Source: Xiphydria camelus (Eukaryota > Arthropoda > Insecta > Hymenoptera > Xiphydriidae). From it: a DNA stretch of 64,000 nt. Shown here piece by piece: positions 23,251-34,200 of the stretch (position 1 is its first letter; each line of letters begins with the position of its first letter). The stretch covers positions 27,630,278 to 27,694,277 of the forward strand of contig OY783194.1 of assembly GCA_963678675.1 (NCBI GenBank). The letters run 5' to 3'. The position numbers and the translations under genes are program-made. The notes under the pieces are model-generated. The model saw only the letters and a list, made by a program, of their open reading frames with translations. It was not told the DNA's origin and ran no database searches.

Positions 23251-23269
23251 GGGGGGGGGGGGGGGGGGG
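23251..23269 (+). repeat. 19-base G homopolymer
   Basis: An uninterrupted run of G directly beside the foldback element at 22975-23239. Confidence 0.85.
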
Positions 23270-23566
23270 TTTCATTTCTTTTTTCGTTAATTTTCTTTCG
23301 TGCTCTTTTGTCAGATAAATATGAAACATTTTTTTAAATGATAGAATGTGGTCAGTTATTATTATTGCCGAGTTCGGTTGTATATTGAACTGAAGCGTGA
23401 TGTGAAGCTTATTAATATTATACATTTATTGTATGGTTTGTTATCTACTTACTTTAGTGGATAGAAAAAAAATACGCAACTGTACGCATCTGAAGCTCAA
23501 GACCGACTGCCTTTCGGGCGAAATTCCGTACACCGTGAGACAAAGGTTCGACGAGGTACCGACATC

Positions 23567-24225
23567 AAGAGACACGGTAGTGTCTCGCGGCATGTTCATT
23601 CAAGTCGTCAGAACGACGCCGCCAGCGCTGTCGCCGCGAGCACCCGTGTATCTTTACAGGAAAAATGTCTGCCCCCTTCACCCCTCAATTTTAACATCGA
23701 ATTTTCTCAATTAATGTACGGTTATAACCAAAACTATGCTTAGTTACGCCATATAAATCGACTATTCTCTATCGATAGAGTCCAGAATAAATGTTGTAAG
23801 TTACATATTAACAGAGATTTTTCCTTATAAACGCGAAGCTACGCCCCTCGCCCCATTAAAGTCGAGAATCCGATTTCTCGGGCGATATATATATGTAAAA
23901 ATGTCACAAAAATTCCGCCTGTCTTCGGCGGTATTCGGCCATGGTCGGAAATGTGTACACAGATGCAGCCACACGCATACGCCATCAAAAATGTATATGA
24001 GAGTGTGTGAGAGAATATATTTCTTGAATGTTTAGTTGTTTTTCAAAATTTAAAAATATTTCCATTCGCGAAACGATTTCCCTCGCATTTTTTCGATCCT
24101 CGGACGCGCTTGTTAATAAAAAGTAAAAATTCAGTGTAATCGGAGTAGTGAATCTCACTAGTGGTGAATGTGACAGACGCTCTGACAGCTAGCTAATCAA
24201 ATCGTTTAGATATTTTTAATAATCA
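23567..24225 (-). repeat. Dispersed 660-bp repeat, copy 2, hairpin-ended
   Basis: Matches 10676-11343 with few differences. It includes the GAGACAC-GGTA-GTGTCTC terminal hairpin, GCGGCATGTTCATTCA, the AACTATGCTTAGTTACGCC segment and the end near GACAGCTAGCTA. It has no coding potential of its own. Flanks differ from those of copy 1, so this is an independent copy. Confidence 0.7.
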
Positions 24226-24488
24226 AGACAGTGCACGGAAGCAGTGTCATTTTTCTTTGGTTGCTGGTGCATGAAGAGCAGTAAAGGAGACATCTGTATC
24301 TCGGAAGAAGTGGCATCAGATAAGTAACTTCCTAACTGACTGTCTTAACCTCATTTTCATCCCTTATACAGAACAAATATCTTTGTGGTTATTCTATTTT
24401 TTGTTTTCAGCGCCATACGAGAACGGGACGGATTGACGGAAATTTGATTTTTCTTCGCAGTCAAAAATCAACCTAGGTAGAAAAGAAT
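24226..24488. other. Short spacer, no gene
   Basis: Begins AAGACAGTGCACGGAAG, and a related inverted stretch ends near 24350, so a small decayed foldback is possible. Nothing else is seen. Confidence 0.3.
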
Positions 24489-25167
24489 TCTCTAGAATTG
24501 CGGTACAATGCCACGGTATGAATATCAGGTTCTACCGACATGGCATGCTTAGACAAGGTCTGTATCAACTTTAGCGTTATATTAAGGGCACTGCACTAAT
24601 CCTGTGGCACATTTTTCTATCTAGGAAAGCATATTATTATGGTAGTACAGCTGTACAGCGTTCCGATAATATACCGTCTTCCCGTACTGACAGTATACAT
24701 GCATTTTACCTCCAATATGCCGGAATTAAAAATCTCTAGAACTCTGCGGTACAATGCCACGGTATGAATATCAGGTTCTACCGACATGACATGCTTCAAC
24801 AAGGTCTGTATCAACTTTAGCGGTATATTAAGGGCACTGCACTAATCCTGTGGCACATTTTTCTATCTAGGAAAGCATATCATTATGGTAGTACAGCTGT
24901 ACAGCGTTCCGATAATATACCGTCTTCCCGTACTGACAGTATACATGCATTTTACCTCCAATATGCCGGAATTAAAAATCTCTAGAACTCTGCGGTACAA
25001 TGCCACGGTAGGAATATCAGGTTCTACCGACATGACATGCTTCGGCAAGGTCTGTATCAACTTTAGCGGTATATTGGGGGCACTGCACTAATCCTGTGGT
25101 ACATTTTTCTATCTGGGAAAGCATATTATTATGGTAGTACAGCTGTACAGCGTTCCGATAATATATA
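24489..25167. repeat. Tandem repeat of 244-246 bp, 2.8 copies
   Basis: TCTCTAGAA starts units at 24489, 24733 and 24979. Units share TGCGGTACAATGCCACGGTA, CTGTATCAACTTTAGCG and TAGTACAGCTGTACAGCG, with few differences. The third unit breaks off near 25167. Short frames on the minus strand repeat with the same period and are not considered genes. Confidence 0.85.
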
Positions 25168-25285
25168 ATTGGAACTTTTGATAATACGAAAGGGGGAATA
25201 TATCGATAAAGAAAAGATAATAAAATAATTACTTCATTATTGTAATCCAATTCTATCGTATCTCCTACTTTTCTACCACGGCTTT

Positions 25286-25465
25286 CCCAGATAGAAAAAT
25301 GTGCCACAGGATTAGTGCAGTGCCCCCAATATATTATATATAATGCTAAAGTTGATACAGACCTTGTCGAAGCATGTCATGTCGGTAGAATTTGATATTC
25401 CTACCGTGGCATTGTAGCGCAGAGTTCTAGAGATTTTTAATTCCGGCATATTAGAGGTAAAACCT
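25286..25465. repeat. Inverted partial copy of the 246-bp unit
   Basis: Reads as the complement of the tandem unit: GGCACTGCACTAATCCTGTGG, AAGGTCTGTATCAACTTTAG and TTAAAAATCTCTAGAACTC appear inverted and slightly diverged. Confidence 0.75.
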
Positions 25466-25632
25466 CCACTCCATCGCCTTCGACTTCTTCTACCTCGTGA
25501 GGATTTCTCACGGACCAATAGTGGGCGTTGTGATTATTCACTAATCCTTTGTTGCAGAATTTCGATTCATCTGTGAACAAAATCTTCTGACGAACGAGGG
25601 ATCGTCCACTTGCCGTTCCAAAAATCAGTCGG
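25455..25632 (-). pseudogene. DDE transposase fragment
   Basis: On the minus strand a stretch reads KILFTDESKFCNKG, then NNHNAHYWSVRNPHE. That is the TDES...HN..YWS..NPH block seen in IS630/Tc1/mariner-related transposases of insect genomes. It covers only the region around the second catalytic Asp. Upstream sequence on the same strand has stops and probable frameshifts. Downstream it runs into the inverted 246-bp unit. It is a dead remnant and suggests what once mobilised the surrounding repeats. Confidence 0.6.
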
Positions 25633-25781
25633 AATAGTTCATTCGTCGAGCTGGATCTAGCTAATTGTACGCTGAAACATGCCCAAGTCGTATTCAGCCT
25701 TGAGAAGATTTATTTTAATATTGGACCAAAGGAACGGCAATCCTGTTGCTTCAACTTCCAGGTATATTAATTGTAAGTATT

Positions 25782-26460
25782 ACTGGAGAACGAGTAGGTT
25801 AAAAGATTTTCGTGAAGACTCACGATTTTCTGATATGTCATTTCGTACAGGTGCAACCGAAGAGGATCTAGCTCGTGTCCTGTCCGTAAAAAGATGACTC
25901 GATGGACATCGGAGAATGTCAGGCTTGTCACCGAGCGCCTATTACCCAAGTTACATTAATTGCAATACGCGCTTCTCGTTTCATTCAACTATTCCAGCGT
26001 TAAATAACTTTTACTTCTTTCAAGGTAATCACCTTTTATGAACTGTTCGTGGTAGGAGGCAGCGATCGATAATAGAGACTCGTCGTAGACAAGTTCGTCT
26101 ATTAAAACTAAAAGGCAATTGGTGTGCAACTGGAACATCATCGCAGGAATAATTTGTCTACGATTAGTCACAATCATTGATCGTTGCCCCCTACGATCAA
26201 CAATTCGTACAAGGTAAATGCTTTGAAAGAAGTAAAAGTTACTTAGAGCAGGAATAGTTGAAACGAAAATCGCATATTGCAATGAAAGTACTATGGGTGA
26301 AAGGCGCTCGGTGACAAGCCTAACATTCTCCGATCCATCGAGTCATCTTTTTACGGACAGGACATGAGCTAGATCCTCTTCGGTTGCACCTGTACGAGAT
26401 GACATGTCAGAAAATCGTGAGTTCATGAAAATCTTCTAACCTACTCGTTCTGCAATAATA
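25782..26460. repeat. Large palindrome with ~320-bp diverged arms
   Basis: The left arm (from about 25782) and right arm (to about 26460) share, inverted, GAACGAGTAGGTTA, GTGCAACCGAAGAGGATCTAG, GTCCGTAAAAAGATGACTCG and GTCACCGAGCGCCT, with roughly one difference in ten. The centre is near 26120. Arm divergence argues against an assembly artefact. No intact frame is present. Confidence 0.75.
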
Positions 26461-26541
26461 CCTCTAAAAAAAGAGAAAAAATCACCTCTAAAGTTGAGCT
26501 TGTAAGTATTTGTACAAGTTCTCAACAACGAGTTTCCAAGA

Positions 26542-26626
26542 GGCGGCGTGGCCGAGCGGTTAAAGCGCTAGTCTACTAACTCGGGGATCGCGTGTTCGAG
26601 GCTCCTCATGTGCTTCTTTTTTTTTT
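26542..26626 (+). pseudogene. tRNA-Ser-like pol III unit, left arm
   Basis: Starts GGCGGCGTGGCCGAGCGG. The A box TGGCCGAGCGG (26549-26559) and B box GTTCGAGGC (26594-26602) fit the pol III consensus, and a T10 run follows at 26617-26626. The layout resembles tRNA-Ser or tRNA-Leu, with CTACTAA where an anticodon loop would be. However, the anticodon stem pairs poorly and the 3' acceptor strand is absent. It is unlikely to make a working tRNA but could be transcribed. Confidence 0.6.
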
Positions 26627-26996
26627 GCAAATAAAAATGTTCATTTAATCATAATTTGATAACAATCAACGTTACTAATCAATATTTTTTAAAATTTCAA
26701 TTATATTTTAATTCTGGGAGCTGTGTTGAAAAAAATTAAAATTGTAGAAAAATAGCAGTTATTATTCGCTTTCGGTGAGCTCAGGCTTACAATTTGTGGG
26801 ATGATAATTGTCATAAAAGCACTCAAAACATAAATTAAGTTGACAATGACTACAGGAGATAAAACCGGTATTGCTGCAAGCGCAGGGAGTCTTCAATTTA
26901 TTTAAAGGAAAGCATACTTCATTCACGTTGGAAAAAAAATATTATTTAATAACGTTGATTGTTATCAAATTATGATTAAATGAACATTTTATTTGT

Positions 26997-27080
26997 AAAA
27001 AAAAAGAAGCACATGAGGAGCATCGAACACGCGATCCCCGAGTTAGTAGACTAGCGCTTTAACCGCTCGGCCACGCCGCC
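26997..27080 (-). pseudogene. tRNA-Ser-like pol III unit, right arm
   Basis: Inverted counterpart of the left-arm unit, reading inward from 27080. The A box complement is at 27063-27073, the B box complement (GTTCGATGC) at 27020-27028, and a T9 run at 27005-26997. It differs from the left copy at one B-box position that keeps the consensus. Confidence 0.6.
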
Positions 27081-27159
27081 TCTTGGAAATTCGTTGTTGA
27101 GAACTTGTACAAATACTTACAAGCTCAACTTTAGAGGTGATTTTTTCTCTTCTTTTTGA

Positions 27160-27579
27160 GTGTTGCACCCTAGGGTTGTGGTGATGTACTATACTAGTGG
27201 TGCTCTATAAATGAGTAAAGATTCGGCCAAATCGGCGACCCGAAAGCCTGAGCCTCTCTTGTTAGAGAGTTGAAAGTAAAACGTCTTCATGGATTTCTGT
27301 AGACGACCAAAATATAAGAAAAATCCGATGGCCTGTAAATTCGAAAGCGGTATATGTTTTATTTCTCCAAAATACTAAGGCAAAGTTAAAAATATAAGGG
27401 CTCTCTAGTCTATAAGTCCCTTTCAAAATATCACGAGAATAAATCAAAAGTAACGTGGTTATAATTAATTGGCTCGTATCGGTATAAAATGTGAGACTTT
27501 AATTTTGTGGTAATAAAAAGCTATTCTTCTACATGTACGTATCTTCCTCATGAATAAATTCCAAAAAGTAATGAAATCC
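27160..27579. other. Spacer between two foldbacks, no gene
   Basis: AT-rich sequence with only short frames. No repeat with a partner elsewhere in the window was identified. Confidence 0.4.
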
Positions 27580-28304
27580 CCCCACAAAAACAGATTCTCT
27601 GTAAAAAAAAGGCGGCATGTTCATTCAGTGCCAACAAAAATTGATACGTAAAATACTCTCCAAAAAAGATTTGAAATCAATTAAGATCGCCATGTTCAAG
27701 ATTTATATATAAAAAGTAAAAGGCATCATTTGAAAGGGAAATTATTGTAAATCAGGTTACTAAAAAATTCGACTAAAAAAATTTATAAAAAAATTTTAAT
27801 AAAAAAGAACTTGCCGCGTTTTTTCCTTCAAAATAAAAAATTCAGACAGAGAATTATATTCGATGTTTATGCACTTATGATTTTAAATAAATTCATACAC
27901 TTATATGATACCACCAGTATACCGAACGTCGCACGGGAAACCGATCAGGCGGGGGCCTTCTGGATTTCTCTGAATTTGACTTCGACAGTGCAATTTATGA
28001 ATCACTCTAGCACTGTCCAAGCACTGCCAATATTCGGTATAGTGAACAAAATATGAAAACTTAAACGCGGCAAGTTCTTTTTTATTAAAATTTTTTTATA
28101 AATTTTTTTAGTCGAATTTTTTAGTAACCTGATTTACAATAATTTCCCTTTCAAATGATGCCTTTTACTTTTTATATATAAATCTTGAACATGGCGATCT
28201 TAATTGATTTCAAATCTTTTTTGGAGAGTATTTTACGTATCAATTTTTGTTGGCACTGAATGAACATGCCGCCTTTTTTTTACAGAGAATCTGTTTTTGT
28301 GGGG
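27580..28304. mobile_element. Foldback with apparently perfect 242-bp inverted repeats
   Basis: 27580-27821 and 28063-28304 read as exact complements by eye, 242 bp each, around a unique 241-bp centre. Ends are CCCCACAAAAACAG. Each arm carries GGCGGCATGTTCATTCAGTG near its outer end, shared with the 660-bp repeat family. No reading frame of note crosses the centre, and I find no clear target duplication. Such identity implies recent formation or copy-conversion. Confidence 0.88.
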
Positions 28305-28656
28305 TATTAGTATACGCGTAATATATAAGGGTACTATAACTTTACTTGCGGTACTGAACGACTATAAAAAACGTTGGCGCTCTCGAAGCTTAATTTTTGC
28401 TGGTTTTCCACTTCACTGCAACATAATTTTTCAGTCCGATAAATCAACTTTTAAAATTAATAGAGTCAAAAGGTAAAAAGAAAAAAACGAGGATATTTAT
28501 TGGTCGAAAAAAAAGAGGATTAAAGATTAAACGAATTTTACCGAGAGCCCCGAGTCGAAATGTTTTCCTTCGTATCGTTTTCCTCGTTGACTGCGTAAAC
28601 ATTTCCTTAAATCGGCTCCCATTGAATCTAGTTAGGGAAACGTGGATTCAAGCGGT

Positions 28657-28728
28657 AGACTCGAATTGGCCTCCGATTACCCCGATTGCTAGAAAGCAGA
28701 GGCCAACCCGACTACACCATTTTACCCA
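28657..28728 (+). repeat. Short palindromic repeat, copy A
   Basis: Holds TTGGCCTCCGATTACC at the left and AAAGCAGAGGCCAA at the right, then CCGACTACACCATTTTACCC. A related copy at 36875-36945 has the inner segment in the opposite orientation. Confidence 0.5.
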
Positions 28729-29499
28729 GCTTTCCTCCGTATATCCCGGTTAGCGTTACGGTGCGTGACACTGATTTATCGCGTAAAGTACATGGCAGGT
28801 GACAACCACGCACTTGTATCGAACGATTACTTTGGAATAATAATCGAAGGAGCGAACGAGACCGATTCTAATGATCATTTTGAAACATTCGCCAAGCTCT
28901 TTGATCATTATCCAAAAACGAATGTAACTCATGAGTACCTAGGCTTAAAACTTTGATCCGTTTCGTTTTACGTCGTATGTAATATTTTACAAAACTACGT
29001 GAAAATATATATAACGTAACTGAACCAAACGCAGATATAAATTCCGACAATATTATTGTAAGTTAGACCGAAAAATAGCGCAAGCTTCTCTTCGACAGTT
29101 AATTTCTCGCGTATAGCCGTACGTTCAATAATTTTGAAAACTCGCATATATATGCTTGAAATTATTATACTAAAGTTAAAAAATATTTGTCTCTGTATTA
29201 AATTTCAAATTTCCGAATAAATGGCTAGTTTTGAAACAAAATCATTTCCGCTCAGTTGCCATGCTTCTTCCAGCTTCAAACGCTAATATCTCTAATATCT
29301 CTTTACTAATAGTACACAAATTTTTCCTTCGAATATAATTTTTGTGAAATTGTCATACTTCGATTAAATAAGAAAATACATGAGATTAAGTCGATAAGTT
29401 TCTTCCATCCGAGAACCGTAGAACACAGGCTCGAATTTTTTTTGACAAAAGCCACCCAATACTAAACGCCTCGCAGTACCGTTCAAACACCATTGGAAT

Positions 29500-29546
29500 G
29501 AAGTTCCGAGGAAAATCAGGTCGAATGTACCTACCCGGTTTGCCGC
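29500..29546 (+). repeat. ~48-bp dispersed repeat, copy 1
   Basis: AAATCAGGTCGAATGTACCT and CGGTTTGCC recur with few changes at 41730-41777. Confidence 0.55.
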
Positions 29547-31200
29547 CGGACGTACGGTCCAACGTCCACCGGCTGACGTATGTACATACAGGGCCCGAGT
29601 AACTGGCTCTCGCGTGCGCGAGAAGTATACCTATATAGATTCGGTCGCGCTATCTTCCGCCAAACAACGAGACGTACAACGCTGAAGATTTCGTGAAAAC
29701 TTCCCGAGAAACGTATCTCGACTCGTTACCTCGCCGGTTTCCTTTGCCGGCCGAGTTTACGAAAAGCTCCCTCTGCCTCCCCCAGCGCGCGCTCTCTTTC
29801 CCCGTGTATATCTACCACCGCGCGCGCTTCGCCGGCTATAATTTCGCGGCTTTAACAGTAGTCCCGGGCCGCGTCGTCGCTCGCCTCCTCTCTTCGCGAG
29901 ATAAAACAAGACGAAGACGCGCGCGAGAGCGGCAATCCCTCGAGTTCTCCATGTACGTGTTTCCAGGCAACCCTCGTTCGGTTCTCTTTCCGCTTCGACG
30001 ATTTACATAATAACGCGGAACGGGGACGAGTTTATCGAGAATTTTCTCTTTGATATATACGCGCGTATAGAGTCGATCGGCGGCGGGATGATCCAACTAT
30101 TGTCGTGTACCGCGCTCTTAATATCGCGTTCGAAGTTTTCGCGAGCCGTGTTTTTTGACCCGGGAAGGAGAGAGAGCGAGAGAGGGGAATGCCGACGGGG
30201 TATTTTAGTCACGTTCGAGTGGCGACAGAGGGGAAAGTTGCGGGGAAGTTTAAAGTTTTGTCTATTTAGCAATACGACTTGTCATCTCGCGCACCCGTTG
30301 CTTATTCCTACTAAATATTTCGATTTTAGTTTCCCGAACGATTCGGAAATATTCTTTTTCGATGAAATGATACGTGAAAAATGTACATATATCAGGAAGC
30401 AAATATTTCACGTATATCAAATAAGGGAGAAATAAAAATCAGATAAAATGTCCAAATACTCGTATCTACCTGCACAATTGGAAATTTTCTGTTTAAATCG
30501 GTCTAGTTATTTTTTCATATTAAAATCAACTGACTCTTCGTATTAATTTAACTTTTTTTTTATTAAAAATGACAGAGTTTTTAAAATTGATACAGACAAT
30601 ATTAAATTAATATAAAGTAAAACATAAGAAAGATTTTACCTTTTTTGATCTTCGCACACTCAACACAATGTTATTTATTGGAATGGAAAACCGACGGAAT
30701 GTACTGGCCCAAAATTTTGCCAGGGAATTCGATTTACACCTATATGATAAAATATTCGCGAACGATCGATCCATCTGACAATTAAGCAAAGCAGCCAGCG
30801 AAGGGCCGGTGCAAATGCACGATCCGACCAATTATCCGGTTCGTGTCCGGAAGTAAACGGCCGTCACGAGTCCCGGTACAACTCGGTGGGCGGGTATCCA
30901 GTCGACGCGACGGGTCGCGCGCGGTGTTACGACTCCTGCAGGATCAGCGGAGGCACGATTCTACGGCGCGCGCGGATGGAACTTCGTTCGATTCGTATAT
31001 TGCTCGAACTCGGGGGGCGATACTACGGCTACGGTGAAAGGCGAGAGAAACGTGTCGTACTTTGCGGATCGGAGGAGTGGAAGCGGGGCGAGTCCCGAGC
31101 ATCGCAGACTAAAGTTTTCCCGATGAAGTGAGAGTTCGCTCTCTTAAGGGACACCGAAGCGGTTTCATTCGATCTAGTCGAGCACGAGCCACTCGCGGAT

Positions 31201-31204
31201 CTTC

Positions 31205-31249
<45 letters not shown>

Positions 31250-31268
31250 TCTCTCTCCCTCTCTCTCT
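31201..31268. repeat. (TC)n microsatellite
   Basis: Long CT/TC dinucleotide run with a few CCT interruptions. It produces artefactual repeated Ser-Leu or Arg-Glu frames on both strands. Confidence 0.9.
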
Positions 31269-34200
31269 GCACTGTCAGCCTCGCATGGGAAATCTCAAAT
31301 CCGGGCCTGTTTGCTCGACGCTTAGAAGCTCCTGAGAGACGGCGGTGATAAGATCTTCGCTGCAATTTATACACCGGCCGCATTAAGTGTCCGACCCGCG
31401 GCTACATGATGTATGAAGGTGCGAGGCAATTCGAGGAAGAAAGAGTCGTTTGCGGTGACCCCTGGAGCGCGTTACCCGGCGTAGCTGCTGGAGGTCAACT
31501 CGGTTAGTTCGTATACTGCAAATTAACTTGTACTCTAGTTGATATTATAATTATTTCGACGTTATAGAGTCACTGAATGATGCTATGAATCTCGTCAGAT
31601 ATATATTACGTAATTAAAAAAAAATCATTATCGAATGCATAGATTTTGAATAATAGATGGATAAACAAAACTTGGCTGACAATTAGTGAAATATGTACAT
31701 GGGTGTATAAATTTGGAGAAATTTATAATAAGCATTGATTGTACATAAATAGAGTCTATATTTATGCAATTTTTATTGAATCACCAAGTAGAATTAATTT
31801 ATACAGGTTTTTTGACGTTTTATTTGAATCCCCGTAAGCAGAATGGGCTTATCAGTTCATTATCACTGTTATAAATTATAATGACAATATTAGGAGCAGT
31901 TACACGCATTTAACTGCCTATAATTACCGAAAACTCTACAGAGTACCGGAAATTAAGAAGTCCGGTCACGTTTAGCCCGCTGAACGTGTCTGGTGGTGCC
32001 GACCCTGCGAGCCCCCCATCGGGAGCTTCGCCACAAAACTCCCAAAGCTAGGGGCCGGAGGATGAAGGGGAAACCAGGCCGTTACCCCGAGCTCTTGTTT
32101 TACACGCGAGAATGGTAAAACAGCTTTACTTTTTCACAAAAAATACAACCGATCACTGTCTTTAGCCGGCTTTTCCGTGTACAAAGTATTTCTCGCAGTA
32201 GACTACTGTAAAAGTACCGGTGGACTTTTTGGGTAACTAAGGTGGTACAACTCTTTAATTCTTGGATTTTCAAAAATTCTGAGCTTCAGAGTTAAATTAA
32301 TGACTGATCTTGAAATCTTCAGGTTATAAGGGTAAGAAGGGTAGCTTTGGGTATTAGCAGTTTTTAAGAAATCAAATTTTCCTTCGTAGACATCCATTAA
32401 AAATGTGAAATAATTTTAAGTATTCACAATTTAGAAGAGCAATCTCTAAGAATTATTTTAGATTATAAATAAAAATTTAAACTGGAAAATTTTAAAACTG
32501 AGAAATGTCCCATGTCGAAATTTACCTTATCTATCAAACTCTACTTAGATCTAATCTGTTCTAAAATTTAAATCTAAATAGATCTGATCGGACTTAATTA
32601 GAACAAAAATTAGGTCTAAAATATTTTTTCACCAGATTGAATTCGAGTAGATATTACGAAACTAATAGGTCTGGTACCTACGAATTGAAGACTCGTCTAC
32701 GAAAATGCCGTCTAAACACTGCTGCGGATAGGTTTAGGAAAAGATGCTTTATAACGCACTCCAAGCGAATGAAATCGGAGAGTCGATATCTCTCGTCTTG
32801 TTATGCCGCAAAATAATATTTTCGCTTCAAAGTTGAAGAACAGAAGACGTTTAAGTTCAGCGTAAAAAACGTTAGAATTTTAACTTTGAGAGAAAACCTG
32901 ACGGACGAGCGATAATTAAAATTTAATTATACGTTGTAACGTAAAATCGCTAGATTACAGTCACTGGAAACTTTATTAAATAGGGAAGAAAATCCTTTTA
33001 GAAAATGTTATTTGACGTTGATGGAAATTTCACGGATATATTAAAATCGAGAATTTAGAGTGTCTAAATAGAATTCCTTTCATTTGTTCCCTATTTTTTA
33101 ACAAAATTTATAAAAATGAAGAAGATTTAAGTAGAATTGTGAAGCTAGGGATATTACGAAACGCCACAAAATACTATCAGAAGTATGGAATACCATATAA
33201 CCGGCAAAACACATAATTAACCAACTCGTACGGAGAGGCTTCCCTCCCATTTTCGGATAGATATCGATGCACCCTGTATATTCCCTCTTTCAATCGATGC
33301 TCCTCTCCCCTTAAAAGGGGGTGAACATTTCTATAAGTCAAAACTTTCATAAAAAAAATCGTTGCAAAGGTTTATTTCTTATGTAGGTTCGAGAATGCCG
33401 ATATTCCATGATACACCTAACTACACATGCCTCTCTTCAACTCCCCCCGAAAGAGCTATATTTATATATGTACCTACAGTTTCCCAATACTCTGCACCCC
33501 TACGCGTTCGAAGTCCTTGGACTTCGATCTGCGAACGTCGCTAATACAGAGGACAGGAGTTTGCAGGGAAAAAATATGTTTCTTGCAAAGTGATTTAAAG
33601 GGTCGGAGGGCTGGCGACCCTTGGAGCTCGCAGACTGATATACAGCGATATTAGCTTAAGCTCCCCAACGTTTTTTTTCTCAGCCCGCCTTTTGACGCGA
33701 CCGGGAGAAACCCCTGGTACGCTGCGAGAGCCGTAGAGAGAGAGGTAATTTGAATATCACTTCGAAGAATTTAATACTTTTAAAACTTTTGCCCCTCGCG
33801 CATAAAAGGGGGACGCTGTCGTTTCGAAAAACTAATTTCATTCCGCGGCCCGTACCGCGCGCGGTGGGCGAACGTTTCCTTCTTTCCGTGAGGCGCGGAC
33901 ATCGGGCGGCAGAAGGCGGGGCATCGTCGATTTCCGCGTGCAATTATAAAATCGACGTCTTATTATCCGTCTGTACAAATTCAGATAAGCTTAACGAGAA
34001 ATTATACCACGGACTGCGAAGAAATCTCGAGCGAATTTCATCCTAGCAGAGTACCGAGGCCATTTAATAGAGGATTTTGTTAAAACGTACAGCTATATGT
34101 ATAGAAATAGGTTATATATAGTCGTTAGGTAAATGCTAAAGAATGTTCACAGTTTTATTGACTATTACGAATCACATCATTACATGAAAAACCGGCAAAA

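Larger units (their letters stand above)
26462..27159. mobile_element. Foldback element carrying tRNA-like units in both arms
   Basis: Arms of about 229 bp (26462-26690 and 26931-27159) are inverted and nearly identical. Each contains, from the outside inward, GATTTTTTCTC-type sequence, a segment reading AAGTTGAGCTTGTAAGTATT, a tRNA-like sequence with pol III boxes, a T run and an AT-rich tail. The central 240 bp is unique. There is no protein-coding capacity. Confidence 0.8.
28305..31200. other. Unassigned; CpG-rich islands at 29.5-30.3 and 30.8-31.1 kb
   Basis: 28305-29500 is AT-rich. CpG-rich stretches follow with overlapping frames on both strands (for example 29693-30010 and 30088-30435) but no recognised domain. 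A TATATAG lies near 29634. The islands could be promoters or untranslated exons of a gene whose coding part lies elsewhere, but this is not shown. Confidence 0.35.

Noticed and set aside
24617..25060. Repeated 65-codon minus frames
   Set aside because: They repeat with the 246-bp tandem unit and have no domain. They are a by-product of the repeat.
26542..26626. Functional tRNA-Ser gene
   Set aside because: Boxes fit, but the anticodon stem and 3' acceptor strand do not pair, and the sequence sits in a foldback arm.
29693..30435. Long frames in the 29.7-30.4 kb CpG island
   Set aside because: Arg/Ser-rich low-complexity translations on both strands with no family signature. Kept only as a possible regulatory island.
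31980..32130. GC-rich patch that might be a retroelement gag or rDNA fragment
   Set aside because: No frame longer than about 45 codons and no recognisable match to either.
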